Notes: generated by a model from the letters alone, not told the origin. A stretch of DNA of 64,000 bases from Verrucomicrobiota bacterium (GCA_026397955.1 JAPLTV010000059.1:107640-171639), one strand, 5' to 3'. Positions 36,129 to 45,586 are shown, counted from the first letter of the stretch. Made by a program: numbers and translations.

Positions 36129-37040
36129 ATGTCCCCTCTCGAACTCCAGAAAATCCTCTCGTCCGGACTGCTCTCCTTCCCGATCACCGACTTCAAGGCG
36201 AACGGCGACTTCGACGCCCCCAGCTACGCCAAGCGCCTGCAGTGGCTCGCTCCCTACGGAGCCACCGCGCTCTTCGCCGCGGGCGGCACGGGTGAATTCT
36301 TCTCTCTGGAGCCAAAAGAATATTCGGGCGTCATCAAGACCGCGGTCGATACGTGCGACGGCCTCGTGCCGATTCTCGCCGGTGCCGGCGGTCCGACCCG
36401 TGTGGCGATCCAATACGCCCAGGAAGCCGAGCGCCTCGGCGCCAAGGGCATCCTGCTCCTGCCGCATTACCTGACCGAAACCAACCAAGACGGCGTCGCT
36501 GAGCACGTCGACCAGGTCTGCAAGTCGGTCAAGATTGGCGTCGTCGTCTACAACCGTAACGTCTGCCGCCTGCTGCCGCACCACCTCGAGAAGCTCGCCG
36601 CCAACAACCCGAACCTCATCGGCTACAAGGATGGCTTCGGCGACATCGAGTTGATGGTCTCCGTCCGCCGACGCATGGGCGATCGCTTCAGCTACCTCGG
36701 CGGCCTGCCCACCGCGGAAGTCTACGCCGCCGCCTACAAGGCCATGGGCGTCCCGGTCTACTCGTCTGCCGTGTTCAACTTCATCCCGCAGGCCGCGATG
36801 GACTTCTATCACGCCGTGGCGAAGGACGACCACGCCACGCAGAATCGCCTGCTCGACACCTTCTTCCTCCCCTACCTCGAGATCCGCAACAAGAGCGCGG
36901 GCTACGCCGTCAGTATCATCAAGGCCGGCGCTACGATTGTCGGCCACGGCGCGGGCCCCGTGCGCGCTCCGCTGACCGACCTCAAGCCCGCCGAAGTCGA
37001 AGAGTTGGCCGCGCTCATCGCAAAAGCTGGAGTCAAGTAA
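36129..37040 (+). CDS. kdgD: 5-dehydro-4-deoxyglucarate dehydratase
   Basis: A 303-residue DHDPS-type TIM-barrel enzyme that dehydrates and decarboxylates 5-keto-4-deoxyglucarate to 2-oxoglutarate semialdehyde. The Schiff-base lysine is in IGYKDGFGD near residue 165, and the tyrosine is in VVVYNRN near 139. The GGTGEF loop near 55 is the substrate carboxylate site. VYNRNVC followed by YKDGFGD is characteristic of KdgD rather than dihydrodipicolinate synthase. It is between the semialdehyde dehydrogenase and the transporter, which confirms the pathway role. Confidence 0.92.
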   Translation: MSPLELQKILSSGLLSFPITDFKANGDFDAPSYAKRLQWLAPYGATALFAAGGTGEFFSLEPKEYSGVIKTAVDTCDGLVPILAGAGGPTRVAIQYAQEAERLGAKGILLLPHYLTETNQDGVAEHVDQVCKSVKIGVVVYNRNVCRLLPHHLEKLAANNPNLIGYKDGFGDIELMVSVRRRMGDRFSYLGGLPTAEVYAAAYKAMGVPVYSSAVFNFIPQAAMDFYHAVAKDDHATQNRLLDTFFLPYLEIRNKSAGYAVSIIKAGATIVGHGAGPVRAPLTDLKPAEVEELAALIAKAGVK

Positions 37041-37046
37041 GCGGAC

Positions 37047-38393
37047 ATGCGCGAGTTCGAACTCCAATCCGCGGTCTCGAAAGTCAAGTGGCGCGTGCTG
37101 CCGCTCTTCGTCGTGATGTTCATCGTGAACTACATCGACCGGGTGAACATCAGCTTCATCAAGGAGCAACTCGGAGCCGAACTCGGCATCGGCGACCTCG
37201 CCTACGGCTTCGGCGCCGGCCTCTTCTTCTGGGGCTATGCCTTGCTGGAAGTCCCCGCCAATCTCGCCCTTGAGCGACTGGGCGCCCGTCGCTGGCTGAC
37301 GATCATCGCCGTAGCCTGGGGCCTCCTGGCGACCGGACTCGCCTTCGTCCGTAATGAATATGAGTTCTACGCCCTCCGCTTCGCGTTGGGCGCGGCCGAA
37401 GCCGGCTTCTTCCCCGGCGTCGTCTATTACTTCACCCGCTGGATCCCCTCCGCCGACCGCGGCAAGGCCATGGCGATCTTCCTGAGCGGCTCCGCCATCG
37501 CCACCATCCTCTCGGGTCCGCTCTCCGCTTACCTGCTGCAACTCCATGTCCCCGGATTACAGCCTTGGCAGTGGATGATCGTCTTCGAAGGCGCCTTCTC
37601 CGTCTTCATGGCCGGAGTCCTCTGGCTCCTGCTGGATTCAGACATCGGTCAAGCCCGGTGGCTGACGACCAATGAACGCGAGGCACTGGAAACCACGCTC
37701 GCATCGGAACGCGCGCAAGCTGCGCAGCCAGGCTCCATTAACAAGTTCGCGCTGCTCACCTCTCCAGTAGTCCTCGGCTTCTGCGGCGTCTATTTCGCGA
37801 TTCAACTGACGATCTACGCGGTCACCTTCTGGCTACCTACCATCATCAAGGAGATGCTAGCCACGCCAGGCCCGCACGGGGGCCTCCTTGGCTTGACCGA
37901 AAACTTCGTCCACTGGCTTGGCTACACCGATGCAAAGGCGGTGTCGGTAATGTCCGCCGGCTTCTTGAACTCCTTGCCTTGGATTGTCTCGATTGTCGGC
38001 ATGATTCTGGCTGCTTACGCGGCCGCGCGTTGGAAGAACCAGCAGGCCTGGGTCGCGACCGCACTCGTCATCGCCGGCGTTGGCATGTTCGTGGCCGGCT
38101 TCTCGTCGCCAGCCATCGCTTTCGGCGCCATCTGCTTCGCCGCCCTTGGCTTCAAGTCGGCCGCCTCCCTGTTCTGGCCGATTCCGCAGAAGAACCTCGA
38201 CCCACGCATCGCGGCCGCAGGCATCGCCCTGATCAACTCGCTCGGCAACCTCGGCGGCTGGGCCGCACCGATTGCCTTCGGCTGGATCAAGCAGTCCACC
38301 GGTTCGGTTTACATCGGCCTCTACGGCCTCGCCTTCACCTCCCTGCTGACCGCCGCTCTGGTCTTCGCCTCCCGCCCCAAGCCCAAGGCCTGA
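37047..38393 (+). CDS. gudP: MFS transporter of the anion:cation symporter family, probable glucarate importer
   Basis: A 448-residue inner-membrane protein with about twelve hydrophobic segments. The start has the ACS-family signature [13 protein letters not shown] near residues 29-41, and [20 protein letters not shown] is the next conserved block. The ACS family imports organic anions such as glucarate, galactarate and hexuronates with protons. Substrate is inferred from the operon, which degrades glucarate. It begins 6 bp after the kdgD stop. A middle loop of about 20 residues ([14 protein letters not shown] region) is longer than in typical GudP. Confidence 0.85.
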   Translation: MREFELQSAVSKVKWRVLPLFVVMFIVNYIDRVNISFIKEQLGAELGIGDLAYGFGAGLFFWGYALLEVPANLALERLGARRWLTIIAVAWGLLATGLAFVRNEYEFYALRFALGAAEAGFFPGVVYYFTRWIPSADRGKAMAIFLSGSAIATILSGPLSAYLLQLHVPGLQPWQWMIVFEGAFSVFMAGVLWLLLDSDIGQARWLTTNEREALETTLASERAQAAQPGSINKFALLTSPVVLGFCGVYFAIQLTIYAVTFWLPTIIKEMLATPGPHGGLLGLTENFVHWLGYTDAKAVSVMSAGFLNSLPWIVSIVGMILAAYAAARWKNQQAWVATALVIAGVGMFVAGFSSPAIAFGAICFAALGFKSAASLFWPIPQKNLDPRIAAAGIALINSLGNLGGWAAPIAFGWIKQSTGSVYIGLYGLAFTSLLTAALVFASRPKPKA

Positions 38394-38394
38394 G

Positions 38395-38430
38395 CCTGCC
38401 CCTGCCCCTGCCCCCACCCCTACCCCTACC
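38395..38430 (+). repeat. six CCYRCC hexamers between gudP and gudD
   Basis: Perfectly phased units: CCTGCC three times, CCCACC, then CCTACC twice. It starts 2 bp after the gudP stop and ends 9 nt before the gudD ATG at 38440, so nearly the whole intergenic gap is repeat. Confidence 0.92.
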
Positions 38431-38439
38431 CCTTTTGCA

Positions 38440-39765
38440 ATGTCCACTCCTCTGATTCAATCCATCCGTGTCGTGCCGGTTGCCGGCCACGACAGCATGC
38501 TGCTCAACCTGAGCGGGGCGCACGGGCCGTTCTTTACACGCAACATCGTCCTGATCACCGATAGCTCCGGCCGTACCGGCCTCGGGGAAGTTCCCGGCGG
38601 CGAGAAGATCCGCCAGACGGTCGAGGATTCCGCGCCATTACTCATCGGTAAGGAGATCGCTGACTATAAAAAACTGCTCGCTGCCGTCAGCGCCGCCTTC
38701 TCGGATCGTGATACCGGCGGCCGCGGCCTCCAGACGTTCGACCTCCGGGTGACTATCCACGCTGTGACCGCGATCGAATCCGCTCTCCTCGACCTCCTTG
38801 GCCAGTTCCAGTCGAAGCCCGTCGCGGCACTCCTCGGCAAAGGTCAGCAGCGGAACGAGGTCGAAATGCTCGGCTATCTCTTCTTCATTGGCGACCGCCG
38901 CAAGACCACCTTGGGCTATCGCGACGAAAGCGGCTCGGCGCATGCCTGGCATCGCCTCCGCAACGAGGAGGCCCTCACGCCGGAAAGCATCGTCCGCCAG
39001 GCCGAAGCCGCCCAGGAACGTTTCGGCTTCCAGGACTTCAAGCTCAAGGGCGGCGTGCTCAGCGCCGCCCGCGAGATCGAGGCCGTCCGCGCCCTCGCCG
39101 CCCGCTTCCCGAAAGCCCGCATCACGCTCGACCCCAATGGCGCCTGGCTCCTCAAGGAAGCCGTCGAGGTCTGCCAGAACTTGAAAGGCGTGCTCGCCTA
39201 CGCCGAAGACCCCTGCGGTGCCGAAGCGGGCTTCTCCGGCCGCGAGATCATGGCAGAGTTCAAGAAGGCCACCGGCCTGCGCACCGCGACCAACATGGTC
39301 GCCACCGATTGGCGCCAGCTCGATCACGCCCTGAAGCTGCAGGCGGTCGACATCCCGCTCGCCGACCCGCACTTCTGGACGATGCAGGGCTCGGTCGAAG
39401 TCGCGCAGGTCTGTCAGGAACGCGGCCTCACCTGGGGCTCGCACTCCAACAATCACTTCGACATCTCCCTCGCGATGTTTACGCACGTCGGCGCCGCCGC
39501 CCCGGGCGACGTCACCGCGATGGATACCCATTGGATCTGGCAGGAAGGCCAGCGCCTCACCAAGGAGCCGCTACTCATTAAGGGCGGCAAAATCGCCGTC
39601 CCGCAGAAGCCCGGCCTCGGCGTCGAGATCGACCCGGCCCAGCTCGAAGCCGCCCACCAGCTCTATCTGAAGCTCCCCTCCGGCTCGCGCGATGACGCCG
39701 CGGCGATGCAGTTCCTGATCCCTGGCTGGAAGTTCGACCCGAAGAAGCCCTGCCTGGTCCGGTAA
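38440..39765 (+). CDS. gudD: glucarate dehydratase
   Basis: A 441-residue enolase-superfamily enzyme that dehydrates D-glucarate (and L-idarate) to 5-keto-4-deoxyglucarate. The N-terminal [20 protein letters not shown] and [11 protein letters not shown] blocks are as in E. coli GudD. The catalytic lysine pair is in FKLKGG near 202, the metal ligands are in TLDPNGAW and YAEDPCG, and the catalytic histidine is in HSNNHFD near 338. The similarity to GudD extends to the end, so the assignment is specific. It completes the glucarate route after the dehydrogenase, KdgD and the transporter. Confidence 0.96.
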   Translation: MSTPLIQSIRVVPVAGHDSMLLNLSGAHGPFFTRNIVLITDSSGRTGLGEVPGGEKIRQTVEDSAPLLIGKEIADYKKLLAAVSAAFSDRDTGGRGLQTFDLRVTIHAVTAIESALLDLLGQFQSKPVAALLGKGQQRNEVEMLGYLFFIGDRRKTTLGYRDESGSAHAWHRLRNEEALTPESIVRQAEAAQERFGFQDFKLKGGVLSAAREIEAVRALAARFPKARITLDPNGAWLLKEAVEVCQNLKGVLAYAEDPCGAEAGFSGREIMAEFKKATGLRTATNMVATDWRQLDHALKLQAVDIPLADPHFWTMQGSVEVAQVCQERGLTWGSHSNNHFDISLAMFTHVGAAAPGDVTAMDTHWIWQEGQRLTKEPLLIKGGKIAVPQKPGLGVEIDPAQLEAAHQLYLKLPSGSRDDAAAMQFLIPGWKFDPKKPCLVR

Positions 39766-39814
39766 GGCCGATTAAGGACTCGCCAGAGGCGTCCATGGCT
39801 GCCTAACATACGCC

Positions 39815-40351
39815 ATGAAGAAAACCTCATTGTTCATCACCATCGCCTTCTGCGTGGCGATCGGCTTCCTCATCGCCCGCCTCACGAGCCCTTCCCCGAC
39901 GCCAGCGCCGGCCAAGGTCGAGCAACCCGTCGTCGTCGCGCCGGCGCCGAAACCCGCACCGGTCGTCGCGGCCAAGCAGGCTGTGCCGACACAGGCGAAG
40001 CGCCCGCCGATGGACGAGGCCACGAAGGCCCGTTACAAGGCCTTCGGCGAAGAGACGCGGGAAATCGCGATGGACCTGGCTGGCGGGGATGAAAAGAAAC
40101 TCGGTCAGGCGATCCGTAACGGCATGCTGGACCCCTCCTCGCAGGAAATCCTCAAGCGCGGACGGGAAATCGGCGAAGCCTTCCGCGACGCGCAGACCGA
40201 CGAACAGCGTGCCGCGCTGGAAACCGAAGTCATCGCTCTACGCGACCAGGCCATGTCCGCCCTCAAGACCCAACTCGACAAGCTCGATGCCGCCCCGGCC
40301 GCGGCACCGGCCGTCCCGGCGCCCGTCATCCCCACGCAGGGACTGATGTGA
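39815..40351 (+). CDS. membrane-anchored hypothetical protein with Pro/Ala-rich linker
   Basis: A 178-residue protein. Residues about 4-24 are a hydrophobic anchor or uncleaved signal (SLFITIAFCVAIGFLIARL). Residues about 26-65 are a proline-, alanine- and valine-rich spacer of envelope type. Residues about 70-160 are a helical domain rich in E, K and A. The end is again P/A-rich. Unknown family. It probably spans part of the periplasm. It lies 49 bp downstream of gudD but is likely an independent unit, and a terminator hairpin follows. Confidence 0.65.
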   Translation: MKKTSLFITIAFCVAIGFLIARLTSPSPTPAPAKVEQPVVVAPAPKPAPVVAAKQAVPTQAKRPPMDEATKARYKAFGEETREIAMDLAGGDEKKLGQAIRNGMLDPSSQEILKRGREIGEAFRDAQTDEQRAALETEVIALRDQAMSALKTQLDKLDAAPAAAPAVPAPVIPTQGLM

Positions 40352-40359
40352 CCAAAGAA

Positions 40360-40395
40360 AAAGCCGCCGACCCGCAAGGGCCGACGGCTTTCGTC
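40360..40395. terminator. bidirectional terminator hairpin
   Basis: AAAGCCG...CGGCTTT ends with an internal stem CCC/GGG and a GCAA loop; two mismatches interrupt the 14-bp stem. It lies between convergent genes ending at 40351 and 40413 and has T on one side and A on the other, as a shared terminator does. Confidence 0.75.
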
Positions 40396-40412
40396 GTTCG
40401 TAGGCTTAAGGC

Positions 40413-40937
40413 TTAGAACTTGTAGCGGACGCCAAGGCTCCACTGGTTCTGGTCCGCGAGGGCGTCGCGGCTGATCCAGGAGTAACCGAGGTCGACGGAA
40501 ACGGAATGGGTGAGCATCTTGCTCACGGCGACGCTGACTTCATGGCCGGCGGCGTTGTTCTCGTACGAAGCCCAAGCGCCGAAACCAGCGCCGAGGGCGC
40601 GATGGAGAGCGATGCCGTAGGTCTCGTTGGAGCCGACAGTGAGGGCGACATCAGCGATGGAACCGACGTTCTTGAAGCGGTAGCCAAGGGAGACGTCATC
40701 CGCGCCGTTACCGAGATCACCACCGAGGGTGCTCTGGGCGTTGACGAAGAGATCAGAGCTGCCGAGGTAGGCGGTGGCGGAGACGCCCCATCCGTTGAGG
40801 TGGCCAGCGGTGCCGTCGGTGGACTGTTGGACGTAGCTCACTTCGACGTTGTTGCCGAAGAGGCTGGCCGGACCGGAAGCCGCGAAAGCGGAGGCCGAAC
40901 CAAGGGCGAGGAGACTGAGGATAGGTAGGTGCTTCAT
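40413..40937 (-). CDS. small outer-membrane beta-barrel protein
   Basis: A 174-residue exported protein with signal MKHLPILSLLALGSASAFA. The rest has alternating short strands with glycines and aromatic residues (VEVSYVQQ, GWGVSATAYLG, VSLGYRF, YGIALHRALG, HEVSVAVSKM, SVDLGYSWI), and it ends in WSLGVRYKF. A C-terminal phenylalanine after an amphipathic strand is the usual signal for outer-membrane insertion. I predict about eight strands. No function assigned. It shares the MKHLP start with the repeat protein at 19066, which is only a shared signal peptide type. Confidence 0.8.
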   Translation of the reverse strand: MKHLPILSLLALGSASAFAASGPASLFGNNVEVSYVQQSTDGTAGHLNGWGVSATAYLGSSDLFVNAQSTLGGDLGNGADDVSLGYRFKNVGSIADVALTVGSNETYGIALHRALGAGFGAWASYENNAAGHEVSVAVSKMLTHSVSVDLGYSWISRDALADQNQWSLGVRYKF

Positions 40938-40998
40938 AGGGTATGGGGTACGAGTTAATTAACACCTAATAAGAGTATAAGTTCCAGCCTTACTTCGG

Positions 40999-43900
40999 CT
41001 ATTTGCTGATCGGCTGGGAGATACGCAGGTAAGCGAAGAGATCACGCAACTGCTGGGGCTCCAAGCCATCCAGCAACCCCTCCGGCATGAGGCTGCGTCC
41101 CATCGGGGTGAGCAGACGCACATCGGCTTGGCGCACGGTGATATCCTCCCCTTCCAAACCGCGGAGCACGAGGATCTGCGCGTCGCGCTCGACCAGGAAG
41201 CCGCTGAGCGATCGTCCGTCGTTCGTGGTGACGGAGAAATACTGGAAGCCCTCGCGGATCTCGGCGTTGGGATTCACGACGCTGATGAGCATCGTGCCAA
41301 GGTTGTCGCGCTGGTATGCGGTGAGTTCCGGGCCGATGCGTCCGCCCTTGAAGAAGAGCTTATGGCAGGCCGAGCATTTCTCCATAAAGAGGGGCTCGCC
41401 CGCATAAGGATTACCCGTGCCGGCCTTGAGCTTGGCTTCGACGTCGGCGATCTTGGCGATAAAATCCGTCACGCCGGCGGCCGGCTTGACCGGGTAGAGT
41501 TCGGCGAGCAACGACTGCACCTGCTTCGGCTCGTGCTGGCGCATGCGTTCGACCATGTCGCGCGGGACAGTGTTCGCACCAACCCGGCCCGACTTCACGG
41601 CCTGCAGGAGCTGTTGCGACCATTCAGCACGACTCGCGAGCAAGGCCAGCGCGGTGAGACGGATCTCGCCGGCGCTCTTCTCGACAATCGTGACGGCCTG
41701 GGCGCCGACCTCGGGCTGACCATAGGTCATCAGCGAGATAAGCGCGGCCTTACGCAACGGCGCGGCTTCGGCCGAGTCGGCGATCGCCAGCAAGGAGGCC
41801 GGCGCAGCGGGATGACGCACTTCGCCAAAGACGCGGAGCTGATTGAGGCGCTCGGTGGCGTCCGCCTTCTTATTCACAATGAGAGCCAGCGATTCCTTGA
41901 TGGCCGCGGGATCGCCCTGACGGACGCGGAGGATAAGCGGCGCCTTGCCGGAAGCGGCCATGGCCTGAAGGAGTTCGTCGGGCAAGCCGGCGAGTTCACG
42001 TCCACGGTAGGCATCCTCGAAGCCCTTCATGAGATAGACGCTGTGGGCCGGCGTCGGTGCGAGGCGCAGGAGCTGGGCGCAGACCAGCAGGTCGGCCCGA
42101 CGGCCTTCCGTGGCGAAGCGACGCATGAGGCGCGGCAAAAGATGCTGCTGGACCAGCGGGCGATCCCAGACGGCCGAATCCTTGGCGAAGCCCACGACCG
42201 CTTCGCGGTCGAGCGTCACGTGGGATTCCAGCGCGAACCAGAGCAGCAACGGGATATAGGCATCGTTCGCATCCTCATCGCGGGAAGCGAGAGCCGTGAC
42301 GAGCTTGAGCATCTGGGCGGTCGGCAGACGACGAGCCGAAGAGGCGAGCTGCGAACGCACTTCGGCGTCGGGTTCAACCCGTGCCCGGGCGAGGACAGCG
42401 GCGAAGACGTCCGCGGGCAGCTCACGGGCTCCCTTGGATCCGAGCCCCGCGACGCCGAGGCCGCGGTTGACGCCATATCGGTCGCCGAGGAAACGCGTGG
42501 CCCAGAAACGGACCGGAGCATAGGCATGGGTCAGCGCGGCGACGGCACGTGCGTCCGTGAGGGCGTCGACCTGATAAAGCGCCCAGAGCGAGCCCAGGGA
42601 TCCCCTGCCCTTATCGGTCGCGAGCTGCGCATCGAGCAAGGCAATCGCCTTCGGGTCGCGGCGTTCCGCCAGGAGCTGCAACGAAGCCGTGCGGTGGAAC
42701 TTGTTCGCGTGACCGAGCAAGGCTACCAACTGGGCGGTCGTCTTGCCTTCGAGGTTCGTATCGGTCTCGAGCTTGGCGTCCTTGTCGCGGAGGCGATACA
42801 TACGGCCAGTCGTGGGATCGATCTGGTTCTGGTAGTGCTGTCCGTGCGCGATGTAATATTCATACATGTCGGACACGAAGAGCGAACCGTCGGGAGCGTT
42901 GGCGCTGTAGAGCGGGCGGAAACCGACATCCTCGGACCACATCGCGATACCTTTGTCGGTCGTCACGTAGGTCGCACCTTGCGGAATACGTTCGGAATCG
43001 GTGACGGTGTTATGGAGCGGATCCAAGGAGAACAGGTGGCCCTGATACTTCGAAGCCATGGCCGTGCCTTCGATGAAGGAACCGAAGTGGGCGAAGCGCG
43101 GGACCTTGGTGAGCGTGCCCAGGATGGGCAGCTGGCCGAAGGAATAAGGCGTGCGCGAGGGGCCGAACTTGCCCGGGTCGACGCCCTGCTTGAGGTAGAT
43201 GCCACCCTGGACGTAGTGCCAGCCGCGGGTCGTGCCGCCGTTGTGACCGGAGTACATGCGGCCATCGCCGTCGAACTCGAGCCCGAAGGGGTTACCTGAG
43301 CCTTCACTGAAGATATCGTACTCGCGGGTCTTCGGGTGGTAGCGCCAGACCATGCAGCCCTCGAAGTGTACCGGCGGCGCATCCGCCGAATCAAAGCCTG
43401 GACGCACGACGCGAGAGGAAGAAGTGCTGCCATGCACACCGTAGAGCCAGCCATCGGGACCAAGGATGATCCCGTTGCCCACCGAGTGGGTGTCCTCGAG
43501 GCCGAAGCCCGAGAGATGCACGACCGGCGGACCGTCCGGGATGTCGTCGCCATTGGCGTCGGGGTAGAACAGTAGGTAAGGCGGGTTCATCACCCAGACG
43601 CCGCCGTTCGCGCGCACGGCGGAGTTGGCCATATTGAGGCCGTCCTGGAAGACCGTGTGCTTGTCGTAGACGCCGTCGTGCTTCGTCGATTCGTGGATGG
43701 AGACGATGTCGGCGCCGCGGTCATGGTTGGGCGGAGCCGGCGGGACGCGGTCGTAGTGGGACCGATAATATTTGTCGCGGCTGATCATACTGACGCCCGC
43801 GGGGTAAGGATACTGCCGATACTGCGTCACCCAGAGACGGCCGCGGGTGTCGAAGCTGAAGTGCGTCGGCTGGGCGATCTGCGGTTCCGACAGCAGCAGG

Positions 43901-44541
43901 TCGATCGCCAGATCATACGTCGAGCGCATCTTGGCATAGGCGTCGGCCGGCGAAAGCGTGGGGCCGTGGAACTGTTCGGCGCGACCCAGCACCCGGTTCG
44001 ATTCGCGGAACTTCGAGAACGAGGAAGAGGTCGGCTGGACCTTGAGCGAGGGACCATGGACCAACGGCGTCGCGGAATATTCCCAGGCGCCTTCGAGGAC
44101 GCACTCCATGAAGTAGTTCATGATGAACGGCGCTTCGCCGAGGAAGCCGCCCTTCCCTGCGGGCTGCTGGACGTGAAAGACGATCTCATTCCACTCGCCC
44201 TTCTTCAACGTACCCACCGGGACCTTGTGGCGGAAGACCTCCTTGCGGGCGCTCTTGTAAGCCGGAGCGAATCCGCCGCCCGTGCCGATCTTCACACCGT
44301 TGACGAAAGCTTCGTGCGCACCCTCGAGATCGCGGAAATGAAGGCCGACTGATTCCTCGAACAGGTTGCGCTCATGCTTGGTGAAGAACGAATCGTCCAC
44401 CCGCACCCAAGTACGATACCAGGCGTCGGTCGCGGTGGCCGGACGAGAGGCGGGCGAAGGGATTGGGGCGGTCACCTGCGCCTCTGCGAAGACGGTGCAA
44501 AGCCAGGCGATGCCAAGCAGCAGGAAAAGACGGAGGGACAT
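40999..44541 (-). CDS. membrane-bound dehydrogenase-like protein with C-terminal CxxCH haem domain (TIGR02604/TIGR02603 type)
   Basis: A 1180-residue exported protein starting at MSLRLFLLLGIAWLCTVFAEA; upstream codons in the same frame are not used because the signal peptide begins here. Domains in order: a galactose-binding-like beta domain (residues about 25-150), a beta-propeller of the Pirellula/Verrucomicrobium N-terminal type (about 190-560, FDTRGRLWVTQYRQYP, HSVGNGIILGPDGWLYG), a long HEAT-like helical region (about 580-1000), and the haem domain with CSACHK near 1056. This layout is nearly confined to PVC bacteria and supports the taxonomic call. Electron donor and substrate are unknown. 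Confidence 0.88.
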   Translation of the reverse strand: MSLRLFLLLGIAWLCTVFAEAQVTAPIPSPASRPATATDAWYRTWVRVDDSFFTKHERNLFEESVGLHFRDLEGAHEAFVNGVKIGTGGGFAPAYKSARKEVFRHKVPVGTLKKGEWNEIVFHVQQPAGKGGFLGEAPFIMNYFMECVLEGAWEYSATPLVHGPSLKVQPTSSSFSKFRESNRVLGRAEQFHGPTLSPADAYAKMRSTYDLAIDLLLSEPQIAQPTHFSFDTRGRLWVTQYRQYPYPAGVSMISRDKYYRSHYDRVPPAPPNHDRGADIVSIHESTKHDGVYDKHTVFQDGLNMANSAVRANGGVWVMNPPYLLFYPDANGDDIPDGPPVVHLSGFGLEDTHSVGNGIILGPDGWLYGVHGSTSSSRVVRPGFDSADAPPVHFEGCMVWRYHPKTREYDIFSEGSGNPFGLEFDGDGRMYSGHNGGTTRGWHYVQGGIYLKQGVDPGKFGPSRTPYSFGQLPILGTLTKVPRFAHFGSFIEGTAMASKYQGHLFSLDPLHNTVTDSERIPQGATYVTTDKGIAMWSEDVGFRPLYSANAPDGSLFVSDMYEYYIAHGQHYQNQIDPTTGRMYRLRDKDAKLETDTNLEGKTTAQLVALLGHANKFHRTASLQLLAERRDPKAIALLDAQLATDKGRGSLGSLWALYQVDALTDARAVAALTHAYAPVRFWATRFLGDRYGVNRGLGVAGLGSKGARELPADVFAAVLARARVEPDAEVRSQLASSARRLPTAQMLKLVTALASRDEDANDAYIPLLLWFALESHVTLDREAVVGFAKDSAVWDRPLVQQHLLPRLMRRFATEGRRADLLVCAQLLRLAPTPAHSVYLMKGFEDAYRGRELAGLPDELLQAMAASGKAPLILRVRQGDPAAIKESLALIVNKKADATERLNQLRVFGEVRHPAAPASLLAIADSAEAAPLRKAALISLMTYGQPEVGAQAVTIVEKSAGEIRLTALALLASRAEWSQQLLQAVKSGRVGANTVPRDMVERMRQHEPKQVQSLLAELYPVKPAAGVTDFIAKIADVEAKLKAGTGNPYAGEPLFMEKCSACHKLFFKGGRIGPELTAYQRDNLGTMLISVVNPNAEIREGFQYFSVTTNDGRSLSGFLVERDAQILVLRGLEGEDITVRQADVRLLTPMGRSLMPEGLLDGLEPQQLRDLFAYLRISQPISK

Positions 44542-44719
44542 GGGGATAGGAGCTAGACAAGCGAAGCCGACAAAGGTCGCAACCTTGGGCGGAAAAAGAG
44601 ACAGGTACGCTGTTAAAACCTCGATATGAGGGATGTCCCGCATGACGGCCTTTCCGCTATGACGCTTTCCGTCTTTCGATTTGGTTCGATGCCTTTGCGA
44701 CGGCCGGCAATTTAGCGGG
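44542..44719. other. divergent intergenic region
   Basis: 178 bp between the haem-protein gene (minus) and the ADP-ribosylglycohydrolase gene (plus). It is less G+C-rich near 44570-44640. I could not place promoters, and no repeat or operator is visible. Confidence 0.4.
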
Positions 44720-45520
44720 ATGCTCGGAGCTATCGCCGGCGACATCATCGGATCGGTCCACGAATTCAGCCGCAACGAAGACCAGGGTTTCCCTCTCTTC
44801 GCCGAACGCTCCTGCCCGACCGACGACTCACTGCTGACCTGGGCGGTCGCGGAGACGATTCTCAAGGGCGAACGCGACTATAAGCCACGCCTCGTCGGAA
44901 TGATCAACTATTACGAGAAGCACGGCCACAACGCGCCGCTCAGCGCCGCCTTCGGCTCAGGCTTCAGCGGCTGGGTCTACGGCGGAGCTCAGGGCGAGCG
45001 TGATTCCTACGGCAACGGCTCGGCCATGCGCGTCTCACCCGTGGCCTGGGCGTTCAACGATCTGGAGACGGTCCTCGAACACGCGACACTCAGCGCACGA
45101 CCTTCGCACGCTCACCCTGAAGGCATCAAGGGCGCCCAAGCCGTCGCCGCGGCAATCTGGACCGCGCGCATGACCCGCAACCCCGTCGCCGTCCGGGCGG
45201 TCGCCGAAAACTTCTACGGTCCCCTGCCCGACCTCGCGGAGATCCGGAGGACCCACACCTACAACGAGACCTGCCAAGGCTGCGTACCGGAATGCCTGGC
45301 CATCGCCGTCGGGACGCCTGACTATGAAGCCGCGGTCCGCTTTGCCGCCTCGGTGAGGGGGGACGCCGACACCCTGGCCGCTATCACCGGATCGATCAGC
45401 CAAGCCCTCTGGGGCGTACCTAGGGCCATCCGTGAGCAATCCTTGGCCATCGCCGCCCGATGCTACCCCGGGATGGAGGGCACCGTGGCCGAATTCGAGG
45501 CCAAGTTCGGCGGTTATTGA
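44720..45520 (+). CDS. ADP-ribosylglycohydrolase family protein
   Basis: A 266-residue member of the ARH (DraG) fold. It begins MLGAIAGDIIGSVHEF, has the magnesium-binding acidic cluster PTDDSLLT near residue 32 (usual TDDT), NGSAMRVSP near 100, and ends with the second metal site in VRGDADTLAAITG near 222 (usual GGDxDTxAAi). It would remove ADP-ribose from a protein side chain or related substrate. The ATG at 44720 fits the family N-terminus exactly; a start 13 codons upstream would add an unrelated tail. Second ADP-ribose-removing enzyme in the window. Confidence 0.88.
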   Translation: MLGAIAGDIIGSVHEFSRNEDQGFPLFAERSCPTDDSLLTWAVAETILKGERDYKPRLVGMINYYEKHGHNAPLSAAFGSGFSGWVYGGAQGERDSYGNGSAMRVSPVAWAFNDLETVLEHATLSARPSHAHPEGIKGAQAVAAAIWTARMTRNPVAVRAVAENFYGPLPDLAEIRRTHTYNETCQGCVPECLAIAVGTPDYEAAVRFAASVRGDADTLAAITGSISQALWGVPRAIREQSLAIAARCYPGMEGTVAEFEAKFGGY

Positions 45521-45548
45521 TGATTATAAGGGGTTTAGGGCTGCCGAC

Positions 45549-45583
45549 TTGACAGTGAACAAGTTTTCATAGAACATGCGTTC
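45549..45583 (+). promoter_or_regulatory. lexA promoter with two SOS-type boxes
   Basis: TTGACA (45549-45554) is a perfect -35 box, but the -10 box is weak (TAGAAC near 45570). Overlapping it are GAACaagtTTTC (45557-45568), one mismatch from GAAC-N4-GTTC, and GAACatgcGTTC (45572-45583), a perfect GAAC-N4-GTTC palindrome, 15 bp apart centre to centre. The second ends 3 nt before the lexA ATG. This is the site expected for LexA autoregulation. The leader must be very short. Confidence 0.8.
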
Positions 45584-45586
45584 ACT

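Noticed and set aside
36114..37547. 477-codon frame opposite kdgD and gudP
   Set aside because: Shadow; it crosses two confident genes.
41128..43299. 723-codon frame opposite the haem-protein gene
   Set aside because: Antisense shadow; the minus-strand product has clear domains and a signal peptide.
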